A stretch of 64,000 bases of DNA from Phyllostachys edulis. Lineage: Eukaryota; Streptophyta; Magnoliopsida; Poales; Poaceae. The stretch covers positions 41,096,204-41,160,203 of the forward strand of contig CM070554.1 in the NCBI GenBank assembly GCA_036346405.1, written 5' to 3'. Shown one piece after another: positions 20,003-30,429 of the stretch; within the stretch, counting starts at the first letter, position 1, and each line of letters starts with the position of its first letter. The notes beneath the pieces were generated by a model. The model made no database searches, was not told the origin of the DNA, and worked only from the letters and a program-made list of their open reading frames with translations. Position numbers and translations under genes: made by a program.

Positions 20003-23000
20003 TTAAGTCAATTGTTTGCGTTGAGAGGTGTCGGCGGGGTGATGCTCTGGGTTGGTGACGGAGTGAAACTCTCTGTTGTCGTTAATGATTTCTGAGTTGA
20101 TAAAGGTGCAGAGCTTCCCTCGAATGTCCTTGATCTCTTCCACAATGAGTCCATCACATTGTAAGTCCAAGGCCTGTCGCTAGCAAGAGTAAAGTGGTAA
20201 GCTATATATATTTCAATTTATAATTAGGAAATAATTATTTCGAGATTGACAAACCTCAGGATCCTTCTTCCTAGCTCTAAGGATTAGCTGCATATGATAG
20301 CAGACGTAGATTGCACATAACTCATCACCTTTTTGCTAGCGACACTGTAAAAATAGAATTACATATATAGGTATAGTCAGTTCGAGACGCGTTATTATGA
20401 AGTATGATATAGGATTATCGTGTTGTAGCGTGTACCGGAAAATCCATCCTGTGTGTTAGTTGGGCGCTCTTTCCATTGTATATTTCTTTGTTGGCAACAT
20501 AATCGATGAACGACCTACATGATTCGAAAAAGTTATCCTCGGCCATTTCAAATGAATGAAGACTACAATAGAGTTATGTAAGGAGGAAATGAGCATACCT
20601 CTCGAGTATTCCTCTTAGAACGCTGAAGTCGTGCTTGTTGCGGATTAGGGAATCAAGGTATATCACATGGTTCCTCTTGGGTATAATAACTAAAAGGATC
20701 TAGTGGTACCTACTCATGTATGTCGCTATAGTCATTAAACCAAAGTTCGTGCTGCGTATAAAGTACAAATAAAATTTGTATAGCAAGTAGTGACACTTAC
20801 CCCTGGTTGTAGGGCACCACTATGTACTTCATGTTCTTCTGACAAAGCAATGACCTTGTTATGTATTTCTCGACAAAGGACGAGTCTTCTTGGATGGTTT
20901 GCAACGATACCACATGTGGGTCGAGGAAACCCACCGGTTCGTTCCATTCCCGGACATTTTTTAGCATGTATCTATACATAAGCAATGAGTTGTGATATTT
21001 ATCGGTATTACATGAATGTAGAACTTGATTGTACGCACTTACAGTGTCCAACATCATAGAAGCGAGACGTCGACGTCGAGGCCAACGAGGTTGAATAGGT
21101 CATATAAGTCGTTGAAGCCCACGACGAAGTACCTCGTCCCGTTGAAGAAATGCTTCTCCTCGTATTTGACGGTGATTCCAGTATCGCACCCCTTCTTTTG
21201 AGTCTTCTCCAAGTACCAGGCAAGCAAAGCCTGACAAGCATATCCAGCGTGCATTAATACTGCGTCGGAGCACAACAGTTTTTCGATGATGTAGTTCCCA
21301 GATATCGCGGACTTCCCGGACTTGGGAGGCGCCTTAACATTCATCGATTTCGATTTGGCCTTAGCGATTGGCAGCGTCTTCTTGTGAGACGACTCGGGAA
21401 CTGATACGGCGGCACGCTTTTGCTGTTCCTTCGGCGCCTTCTCCATGGGAATCGAAGAGGTGGCCTTCTGAGGCGAAACATAAGATGGAGTCATCGAGGG
21501 TCCCGTTGGAGAGGAATGGTCGTGTCCAGATCGCTGCACTGCTGGGTCTAGGGTGATGTCCTTCTTGGGCCACTAGATAAAAGAGTGGACGGCATCCCCT
21601 AGTGTTATGATCTCTTCGTCCAGGCGAATCTTCAGTGGGACGGCTAGGAAATTGCCATGTACCATATCCACTGGACCCTGGCGTAACCCTCACGCCGGTG
21701 GGCACCGTCGGTCAGACCGCCCTTCCTCGTATGGATACACCATCCCTCTTGCAGCTCAATAGAAAGGGACGATCCATCCTCACTTGGAGCTTGCGGCGCC
21801 GGCTCCTACAAAATGATACGTAATTAGCTAAGGCGCCCTTAAGTCTATCTTTGGTGCATTCCATAGATGTACGTTACCTTGATGTCGTCTATCGGTAATC
21901 GACGCCGTCATGTTCAGAATTATCTTGCGACGCGATGCTACTCCGATGTCGAGGAGGACGGCTCCCAAATTAACGAGGCGGCTTATGCATCGCTTGGCTC
22001 AAGAGTTGATTCATTTGATCTTGCAATGCTGCTATCTTTTCTTCAAATTTGTTAGTAATCATCTGCACTAACGGTCATCGTCTTTGGGCCTTGGATCTCT
22101 TCCTACTCTTATACGCGATGAGTCGTCCGCGAATCCATGACTCCAAGGTACGTTAACCCCAAGGCCTCGCGTGCGACCAGGTGCTCCTTGTTTCCCAAGG
22201 TCAGTAGATAGTATATCCTTCTCTCCGCCTCGCATGGAAGGAGCACGGGAAGCTTGGGCGATCAAGTCACGCCGCAAGAGGTCATCATGTTATTATAGAC
22301 ACTATGAAGTTATGGACTTATTAACTAGGTAGTTCGACATATTTACCACACGTTGGGACACTTCTGTCTCTTGGGTTTGTGAAAGAGATGCTGCCTCAAG
22401 ATGAGACTTTTGCCCTCGCTTTTAACCAAATTTTAGGAGCGTGGGTGCGTGATATCGTGAAATGGCCTGGTTGCGTTATCCTCCTCACGCCCATTCCTCC
22501 TATTTACCCGTGTACCAGTGGTGCCGAAGTCTGTCGGGTGAGTGTTTCATGTCCGAGAGCTTTGTGCGCCGCACTTTGCTCCTTAAATTCGGCTGTCGTT
22601 TTCATAGCCACAAAGGTGTCCCATGCTTCCAGCATCAAGAATCTATACTTCGCGAAGGGCGTCTGACCCGTGTTCACGTACTTCGTGACAAGAATGCTCT
22701 TCAAGGTCCTCCACGATTTATCCATCGTGAGCATCGCCGTCCGTCGCACGCGTGCCACGTCTGCTTCTGGAATAGTGAACTTCTCTGTGGTGATGGGGAC
22801 CCGTTCCCTTCCAAGTATCTCGCAGATGGTCCAGAATCTCGCCACTGATCTCTTAGGACTCAAAGGGACCCCAAAGTCACTGACCTCCGTGATGACTAGT
22901 CGGCCCGTAGGCATTTTCGATTGTCCTCTGCCATCTCGCTTCTGTGTCATTATTGTCGACGGTGACGGCGGCCTCGTCGGCGCCTCTTCCATCTGCGGCA

Positions 23001-23076
23001 TCGGTGACGGTGGCCTCGTCGGCACCTCTTCCATCTGTGGCATCGGTGACGGCGGCAAAGACGGTGCCTCTGCCAT
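20003..23076 (-). pseudogene. CACTA-1 second gene with C-terminal Ulp1-like (C48) cysteine protease domain
   Basis: Multi-exon minus-strand gene. The first exon (23076 to about 22504) opens with repeated PPSPMPQMEE units and a domain seen in CACTA second ORFs (FGVPLSPK, TRLVITE-like). Later exons include 21539-21054 and 21057-20801. An intron at 20800-20710 has GT-AG ends and joins VPYNQG to a Ulp1 block with the active-site His, then LVIIPKRN and YLDS with the likely active-site Asp. Further exons carry GDELC with the probable catalytic Cys near 20320 and end at a stop at 20003-20005. The Trp normally after the active-site His is a TAG stop (20700-20702), so the protease is truncated. Ulp1 enzymes cleave SUMO-type tags; the role in transposition is unknown. 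Confidence 0.7.
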
Positions 23077-23455
23077 CTCGCTTACTTGCTATCTATATAA
23101 GTTACATATGCAATAAAATGGATTGCAAGTGTCCCAAATTAACATATACATTTAAACTTAATAATATGCTCAACATGTGCAATATTAGCAAATAATCATA
23201 ATTAATTCCAGCATAAATATGAAACAATTAATCTCAGGAAGAAGTACAGAGGTTGACTATAGAGATCAAGATGGCAAATGAAAAGTTGAATGAGCTCATA
23301 TAGACTACTAACATTCCTTAATCCACCAGCTTCTCTAAGGAAATGCTAAACAAAGATTTAATGCTTCATGTACAGAAGACTAGCCTTTAATGAAGACATA
23401 GAAACAAAATAGAATCAAGTAAAACTTTGCCCAAGCCCATATTTGCCCGAGCCTA

Positions 23456-23554
23456 CTTCACCGAGGCCGACACACTGGAGTGTACCATTTGTTTCATGCC
23501 GTGGAGGACTGGCATAAAACAAAGGTACACTCTAGTGTGTTAGGATTGACGAAG
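23456..23554. ncRNA. Candidate small-RNA hairpin A
   Basis: A 99-nt inverted repeat. The 5' arm CACACTGGAGTGTACCATTT and the 3' arm AAAGGTACACTCTAGTGTG pair over about 44 positions around a ~10-nt loop (GTGGAGGACT). The size and near-perfect stem are like a microRNA precursor or young inverted-repeat siRNA source. Transcription is not shown. Apical stem: GTTTCATGCC opposite GGCATAAAAC. Confidence 0.5.
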
Positions 23555-23700
23555 GAAATGCTAAGCAAAGGTTTAATCCTTTAGGGCTCACCGCCTCCCT
23601 ACTCCTATTCTAACACTCCTAACACTCCTTAATCCACCAGCTTCTCTTGTGATCTTTGTATAGATAAAAACTAGTGATACAAATCTTTTGCCCGAGCCTA

Positions 23701-23799
23701 CTTCATCGAGCCCGACACACTGGAGTGTACCATTTGCTTCGTGCTGTGGAGGATTGGCACGAAGCAAAGGTACACTCAAGTGTGTCAGGATCGACGAAG
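23701..23799. ncRNA. Candidate small-RNA hairpin B
   Basis: Second copy of the 99-nt hairpin. The apical stem reads GCTTCGTGC opposite GGCACGAAGC, with two pairs changed on both arms relative to hairpin A so that pairing is kept. The basal stem CTTCATCGA pairs with TCGACGAAG. About 44-nt arms carry only a few mismatches. Confidence 0.55.
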
Positions 23800-23915
23800 A
23801 AAATGCTAAGCAAAGGTTTAATGTTTCATGTACAGAAGACTAGCCTTTAATGAAGACATAGAAATAAAATAGAATCAAGTAAAACTTTGCCCGAGCCCAT
23901 ATTTGCCTGAGCCTA

Positions 23916-24014
23916 CTTCATCGAGGCTGACACACTGGAGTATACCATTTGTTTCATGCCGTGGAGGACTAGCATAAAACAAAGGTACACTCAAGTGTGT
24001 CAGGATCGACGAAG
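23916..24014. ncRNA. Candidate small-RNA hairpin C
   Basis: Type-A copy lying 460 bp after hairpin A, so it belongs to a tandem duplication of a unit holding two hairpins. It has one extra change in the 5' arm (GTATACC for GTGTACC) and one at the loop edge (AGCATAAAAC), which slightly weaken the stem. Confidence 0.5.
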
Positions 24015-24176
24015 GAAATGCTAAGCAAATGTTTAATCCTATAGGGCTCACCGCCTCCCTACTCCTATTCTAACACTCCTAACACTCCTTAATCCATCAG
24101 CTTCTCTTGTGATCTTTGTATAGGTAGAAACTAGTGATACAAATCTGTTGCCCGAGCCTATCTTTGCCCGAGCCTA

Positions 24177-24275
24177 CTTCATCGAGCCCGACACACTGGA
24201 GTGTACCATTTGCTTCGTGCCATGGAGGATTGGCACGAAGCAAAGGTACACTCAAGTGTGTCAAGATCGACGAAG
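24177..24275. ncRNA. Candidate small-RNA hairpin D
   Basis: Type-B copy 476 bp after hairpin B, with the same paired GCTTCGTGCC / GGCACGAAGC apex and loop ATGGAGGATT. With B it has the best stem of the four. Confidence 0.55.
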
Positions 24276-24375
24276 AAAATGCTAAGCAAAGGTTTAATGC
24301 TTCATGTACAGAAGACTAGCCTTTAATGAAGACATAGAAACAAGATAGAATCAAGTAAAACTTTCTTTCTGGATT

Positions 24376-25130
24376 AAACTCTCAGCCAATAAAAGGTCTA
24401 GAGATTAATAGTGCACAGACACTATTCCAACATATTGATTGATGATATTATGTGCTCTCAGAAGGAGAGTAGCTAAAGAACAAGTCTTTGCCATCTCAAT
24501 CCTATTGTCTATACTCTTCATTAAATGAATATGATAATATAAATTCAAACTATGAGCTCTAAACAATACTTTGCTTAACTGTCAAATGATCTCAACTATT
24601 AACGAAAACAGATTAAACTTCCAGTCAAACAGAGGAGGCCGACACAGGGAGGAGGGAGGTGCAGGGGAGGAGGTCGACACGGGGAGGAGGACGGCGCGGG
24701 GAGAAGGCCGGTGCAGAGGGCATACAGACTACTAGAAGAATCACAAACTAGTCATTAGATTACCAACAAAAATTGAATACTCTCAATAGAACTGAACATG
24801 AAGACACAGGTTCAGTGATAAAGCCGATTGGCTGACATAACAGTATCAACTTCAAATTCTAGAGATCAAATGAACCGGAAGAATCGAATAACTAGCTTTC
24901 AAACCGAAAGTAACCAATTAACAAAGACATCATATTGACAAGAGTAAGTAATACAATAGAGCTCAAGTATGAACTAACTATCACATTCAATCTCAGTATA
25001 AGACAGAGTTCATCACAAAGCATGTCAACAAAGCCCACTAATCAATTTGCAATATCTTCAGTACTAGATTCAGAAATCAGAACTAATACAGATCAAGGTA
25101 TCAACTAGCACTGCAAATATATATATGCAA
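24376..25130. other. CACTA-1 non-coding interval
   Basis: AT-rich sequence with no gene seen. A G-rich block near 24625-24720 (GGGAGGAGG repeats) duplicates part of 25165-25260. Confidence 0.5.
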
Positions 25131-25133
25131 AGA

Positions 25134-25590
25134 TCAACCGAACTGCCACAGAGGAGCAATACTCACAGACGCGGGGAGGAGGGAGGTGCAGGGGAGGAGG
25201 CCGACACAGGGAGGAGGACGACGCGGGGAGAAGGCCAGTGCAGAGGGAGGAGGTCGACACGGGAGGAGGACGGCGGGAGGAGGAGCAGTGCAGAGGACGC
25301 CGACAGGGAGGAGGAGGGCAGTCTGTGTCGTCGATGTCTGGGCGGGCGCCGAGGTCGAGGCGGCGACGCCGGGGCTTACTACCGGGAGGTGAACAGGCGT
25401 CGAGGTTGGGGGTGCCAAGGTCGGGGGCAGCGGCACTGAGGTCGAAGGCGCCGAGGTCGGGGGCGGCGGCGCCGAGGTCGTAGTTGGCGGTGAATGGGCG
25501 AGCCCTAAACCCTAGAGGAGGTGAACGAGGGCGCGAGAGCCTAAGGGGCGCAGGAGAGGAAGTGACGAGTGAGAGGAAAACCCTAGCGGT
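25134..25590 (-). other. GC-rich leader region of the CACTA-1 second gene
   Basis: C/T-rich on the minus strand, beginning AACCGCTAGGGTTTTCC just downstream of the TATA box. It contains an open frame (25436-25134, 100 aa) rich in Pro, Ala, Ser and Leu with no recognised domain. I treat it as leader sequence rather than a gene, since the composition alone could keep the frame open. Confidence 0.45.
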
Positions 25591-25596
25591 TCCCGC

Positions 25597-25606
25597 CTTA
25601 TAAAAA
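25597..25606 (-). promoter_or_regulatory. Putative promoter of the CACTA-1 second gene
   Basis: The minus strand reads TTTTTATAAG, followed by a C/T-rich leader. Immediately upstream are the palindromes at 25608-25740, so element proteins might bind next to this promoter. Confidence 0.45.
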
Positions 25607-25607
25607 G

Positions 25608-25740
25608 TATATCACAGACGGTTCCCTAATAGAACCGTCTGTGATATGTTCCATATCAACATATCACAGACGGTTCTCATAGGGAACCGTCTATGATATC
25701 CTTGTCACAGATGGTTCTATTCGAAAACCATCTGTGATAT
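25608..25740. repeat. Internal cluster of subterminal-type palindromes in CACTA-1
   Basis: Three inverted pairs of TATCACAGACGGTTC / GAACCGTCTGTGATA inside the element, far from both ends. They match the left-end motif rather than the right-end one. A similar internal cluster occurs in CACTA-3 at 42673-42750. Confidence 0.8.
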
Positions 25741-25760
25741 ATCACCCTGGTGAGAAATGA

Positions 25761-25898
25761 ACAACAAGTCTCTTGGAGGTGAAGTTACTATATTAATTAT
25801 ATGTTGGAACAAATGTATTATTACAAATGTACAACAAGTCTCTTGGAGGTGAAGTTACTATATTAATTATATGTTGGAACAAATGTATTATTACAAAT
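25761..25898. repeat. 70-bp tandem duplication
   Basis: Two near-identical 70-bp units starting ACAACAAGTCTCTTGGAGG at 25761 and 25831. A core (GGAGGTGAAGTTA) recurs in CACTA-3 near 42499. Confidence 0.85.
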
Positions 25899-26114
25899 AT
25901 ATAGGTGAGAAAGATCCTTTATGACTGGCTATCAATATCAAAGATGACAAGTCCATAACACATCAACACATAACAATTTCATGTTGACATCAAAATATAT
26001 GAGAGATTACAAGTCCATAACATATGATGTTATGGAATAAATTAGTTACATTGGAGTAAATTCTTAATTAAAATATAGGCCTTCCTGATGATCGACGCGC
26101 ATATAGCTAGCTTC

Positions 26115-29100
26115 CTAACTGGGTTCTTCCTCGAGCCTAATGCCGTTTCCAAAAGGAGGCAACTCGTCAAATTGATTGTATTCTTCCTCGTCCACTACAT
26201 TCTCAACTCTAACAATCCTCCTTTTTCCATGAAGAACTACGTGGCGTTTCTTATTTGCCGGGTCGGTTACATAGAAGACTTGAACAACTTGGTTAGCTAG
26301 TACGAATGGTTCGTCTTTGTATCCGACACGTTCGAGGTCCACGGTAGTGACGCCGTACTTGTCGACCTTCACCTATGGGAGATGGACCCAACGGCACCAA
26401 AATAGGAGGATCTTGAAAAGCACGTAGTCGAGCTCCCATATCTCCTCTATTTGCCCATAGTAGGAGCTCCTCAGCCCATCGGTACTGAATGCATCTATGC
26501 GGACACCGCTGTTCTGGACTATGCTCTTCCTATCCTGAGCTGCCCTTTAAAATGTGTACCCATTTATGTCGTATCCTTGCCATGCGATAATTATAAATTG
26601 TGGCCCTCGTGCCAACCATAGCAGCGTATCATCACTTGATGACCTCCCCCTGATTCGCACCTTTAACCATTCGCTGAACCGACGGTTGTGTCTCTCGTGA
26701 TCCAAACCTCCGACCGGTCGGATTACATTGGCATACCATGTCTTTGTGCTCGTCGATGTACGGGGACACTTGGGTCATGTGTTGCAAGACCATGAAATAG
26801 GCTTGAGCGTATGTATCCAGATCGGGAGTGATTGATTTCCTTCCGATGGTCCCGATACCATCCAGTCTCCCCTCATGGCGAGATAGAGGCACACCTATCG
26901 GTTCCACCTGAGCCATGTAGTCGACGCAGAACTCAATGACCTCTTTGGTTGCATAACCTTCGATGATGCTGCCCTCCGGTCGAGATCAATTCCGTACGTA
27001 CGATGATGCTGCCCTCCGGTCGAGATCAATTCCGTACGTAGGACTTGAGAATGCCCATGTACCTCTCGAACGAGTACATATGACGCAAGAACACAGGGCC
27101 GCATATCTTTATCTCTTTCATAAGGTGAACAATGAGATGGATCATGATATCGAAAAATGACGGAGGGAAATACATCTCAAGATGACATAGTGTCGTCACC
27201 ACCTCGGCATGCAGAGCATCTAGTCCTTGGGGATCAATGATCTTCTGAGCAATTGAGTTGAAAAAATAACACAGCCTCAAGATTGCCACTCGGACCTTGT
27301 TCGGCAAGATACTTCTAATTGCAACAGGAAGCATTTGTGTCATCAGCACATGACAATCATGAGACTTCATACCGATTAATTTCAAATCTTGCATAGAAAC
27401 AAGGTTCTTAACGTTAGTGGAGTAACTAGACGGGACTTTCACACCATGCAAGCTCTGGCACAGTTCATTTCTCTCGGCCTTAGACAGAGTGTAGCAAGCT
27501 GGGGGAAGGTACGTTCGTCCTGTATCGGTCTCTTCCGGTGCTAACTCGGTCCTTATGTTCATATCAACTAAGTCACGCGCATGCGTTAACACCATCCTTT
27601 GTTTTGCCACTAATGTTCAAAGAAGAGACCAATCAAGCTATCACATACATTCTTCTCTCGTGCATGACGTCGATGCAAAGGGCGAACTTCTAAGTGCTCC
27701 CAATAAGGTAAGTCCCAAAAATTGGCCGCTTCTTCCAGATGTTCTTCTCACGGGTTCTTAATTTACGCCCTTCCCAAGCACAACATCGATATCCTTAACC
27801 ATATCATAGACCTCTTTCCCTCTAAAAGCCCTTGAGCTGAATCGTTCTCCTTATTTCCGTCGAATTGTTTTTCATCTTGCGGTATGGGTGACTCTGGGAA
27901 GGAACCTACGGTGACGCATATACACAGTTTTACGCGAGTTGTTTAGCCATACAATCTCCGTAGCATCTAAGCAGTGCGGACAGGCTTTGGCTCCTTTTGT
28001 ACTGAAGCCTGACAGATTACCAAGGGTAGGAAAATCATTGATGGTGCGAGAACAACATGGCGCGTAAAGTGAAATTCTCTTGTTTGTACGCATCCCATAC
28101 TGCACTTCTTCGCTCCACAAAGTGTCACAAGATCTTCCAAAGAATGGTGCTAGGTACACATCAATATCATTCCTGTGTTGTTTTGGCCCTTGGATAAGTA
28201 GTGACATCAAAATGTACTTCCGCTTCATACACGTACCAAGGAGGAAGGTTGTACATACATAGATTCATGGGCCAAAGTGCTATGTCGGTTGCTCGTGTTA
28301 CCGAAAGGATTCATTCCATCCGTACTCAACCCTAACCTTATGTTCCTCGGTTCAAGACCGAACTCTTCAAGCTCGATCAAGTTTCTCCACTAAGGCGTAA
28401 TCAGCAGGTGTCTTAGCTTTCCATCTCTTACGCTCCTCGAGTGCCAATGCGACAATCTTGCCTCCTTTGGGTTCGCAAATAAGCGCTTCAAATGTGGGAT
28501 CACGGTAGATACCACAACATCTTAGCAGAAGTCCTTGCTTCACCTTAGCGAAGATTCGACGCTTGTATCGGGATGCTTTGCACACGGACATACATGCATG
28601 TTCGCATACTCTTTACAAGAGATGATACAATCGTTCGGACATGCATGTATTCTTTCTACTTCCATTCCCAATGGACAAATAACCTTCTTTGCTTGATAGG
28701 TGGTGCTAGGCAACACGTTTCCCTCCAGAAGGATGCCCGCTAAGAGACCTAACAACGCCGTGAAACTCTTATCGGACCAACCATTGCTTGCCTTCAATTT
28801 CAGCAGTTCAAGCACAGTTGACAACCTTAGGTATTCGGCTTGTACCAGGAACAAAGGTCTCACTGAGTCCTCCCTTAAGCCCTCAAATTTACAAAACTCT
28901 CTCACACTGTAGTTCTCTTCTGCATCGCGTAGCATCTGATCTAGATTGTCATCGTGCCACCTATCCTCATCAAAAGCACAGTCCACATCCGACAAATCGT
29001 TGACTTCCTCGGCAATGTCGTCATTATTAACTTCTGGTATAATCTGCTCTTCACCGTGATTGGTCCAACATGTATACCCTTTTTTGAAACCCTTTCGAAT

Positions 29101-29286
29101 CAAGTGCGCTTCGATCTACGCCGCGTTGTTAAACATCTTCAAATTACCGCAATCAATGCATGGACAATACATAAAATTTATCCCCTTCTTCAACATATCC
29201 TGCTCAGCGGCTCTTCTAAAAGCAACCACGCCATTAATGTACTCTTGACTCACACGGTTCATACCGTACATCCAGTTTCGATCCAT
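26115..29286 (-). pseudogene. CACTA-1 TNP2-like transposase
   Basis: The minus-strand gene starts at ATG 29286 (MDRNWMYG) with the N-terminal transposase-associated domain (EYINGVVAF, CPCIDC, HLIRKGFKKGY). The transposase_21 core spans about 28590-27870: LGLSTDGMNPFG, YNLPPW, KRKYILMSLLIQGPKQ, NDFPTLGNLSG and ACPHCLDAT. A DUF4218 region follows at 27610-27030, and a C-terminal DUF4216-type region with a stop at 26115. It would cut and rejoin the CACTA ends. Damage includes a TAG at 29116-29118, a frameshift near 28545-28590 and a 40-bp perfect tandem duplication at 26961-27040. The domain order is that of a full-length TNP2, so the loss is recent. Confidence 0.88.
26961..27040. repeat. Perfect 40-bp tandem duplication inside TNP2
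   Basis: Positions 26961-27000 and 27001-27040 are identical. Since 40 is not a multiple of three, the duplication shifts the transposase frame. Confidence 0.95.
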
Positions 29287-29322
29287 CTACACTACGCATG
29301 TAACAAATTAGTGTCAAATTGA

Positions 29323-30429
29323 TTAGCGATTAATTTATAGCAAACATGAATTTAAATATGCAAGTGAAGCTTCATAACAAAGTTTTCTTTCTTGCTTTAG
29401 GCATCTGATATGCCTCCAGGAAGAGAGAATTGTACCAACTCCAAATTTCAACATTTTCAAAACATCTAGTCATAGATAACTATTGCATACGACAAACATC
29501 TAAGACCATACCAAATAGAACTAGAGTACTGAGCATCTAATCCTCAATTAGCTACAATGTATGGTAGAAGACAGGACGTTTCATATGACAAAAGAACGAC
29601 CCTATCTGCATCCCATCTACCTGAATTTATAGTGATATGCTGATATTACATTGGACTAATTAATTTGACCTACACCAAGGTTGTTATTTGCCTACAAAAC
29701 CACATATGCCTTTTCATAGACATTATAAAGAAAATAATCATATGCAATCACCTAGTGGTCTTGCATATCAAATTTCATCACCAAGTATAATGGCAAGAAT
29801 ATACGGCGCTTATTTAGTATTTACTGTTGTGCCTCAAAATTCAAATGTAGCCATCCATGGAGGTAACATAGTAACATGCATCATGCACTTGCCTCAACCA
29901 CCTCGCTGTTTTGCGAACTTGCTTCACCTACCCTTCGATCTTCTTGGCGCATTGGCGGTTATCATTGTGCACTTGCTTCTTCAACAACCTCATCATCATT
30001 AGCCTCTACTCCTCTTCATCTTCTTCAATACTGCTCTGAGGGCTCCAAGGACTTGCCATATTGTTTCCAAGTTGCAACCTAGCATAGAATGGCCATCAAA
30101 AATCAACAAATAGCAATACACCATTGACGAGTACCTCAAATAGTCAAACCACAAGACCTTGCAACATACCGAGGAATGGGGATGTGGCGGCAGAAAGGAG
30201 GAAGGATGCGGCAAGTCGCCACCGACGAGGGAGAGGACGATGGCCTAGGGATGCACACGCCACGGGAGAGGGCAACGAGGTGGCGGCGACCAACGAGCCC
30301 GAGGATGCGCACAGTGAGGACGATGGCTCGGAGGTGGCGCGGCAAGGCGGCGATGAAGGGACAGGGCCTCTAGAGCAAAGAAGGCGGCAGAGGTAGCGCA
30401 ATGCGCGAGGGATGTGTCGGCGCAATTTA
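29323..30429 (-). other. CACTA-1 upstream region of TNP2
   Basis: Presumed promoter, leader and possibly leader introns of the transposase gene. AT-rich from 29323 to about 30120, then a GC-rich stretch (30130-30420) with Ser/Pro/Arg-rich open frames on the minus strand that I do not regard as genes. No clear TATA box was identified. Confidence 0.4.

Larger units (their letters stand above)
23330..24360. repeat. Tandem duplication containing the hairpin array
   Basis: Two ~460-480-bp units in direct orientation share flanks such as TTCATGTACAGAAGACTAGC and CACCGCCTCCCTACTCC. Each unit carries one type-A and one type-B hairpin. The array lies between the start of the second gene (23076) and its presumed promoter (about 25600), so it would fall in the leader or a leader intron of that transcript. 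Confidence 0.75.

Noticed and set aside
23456..24275. Identification of the hairpins as rice miR820
   Set aside because: The remembered miR820 mature sequence shares only a short run (TCGGCCTCG) with one copy's flank and does not lie in the stem in the same way. I use it only as a precedent.
25134..25436. 100-residue Pro/Ala-rich protein in CACTA-1
   Set aside because: It lies in the C/T-rich leader after the TATA box and has repeat-driven composition with no conserved features; kept as leader sequence.
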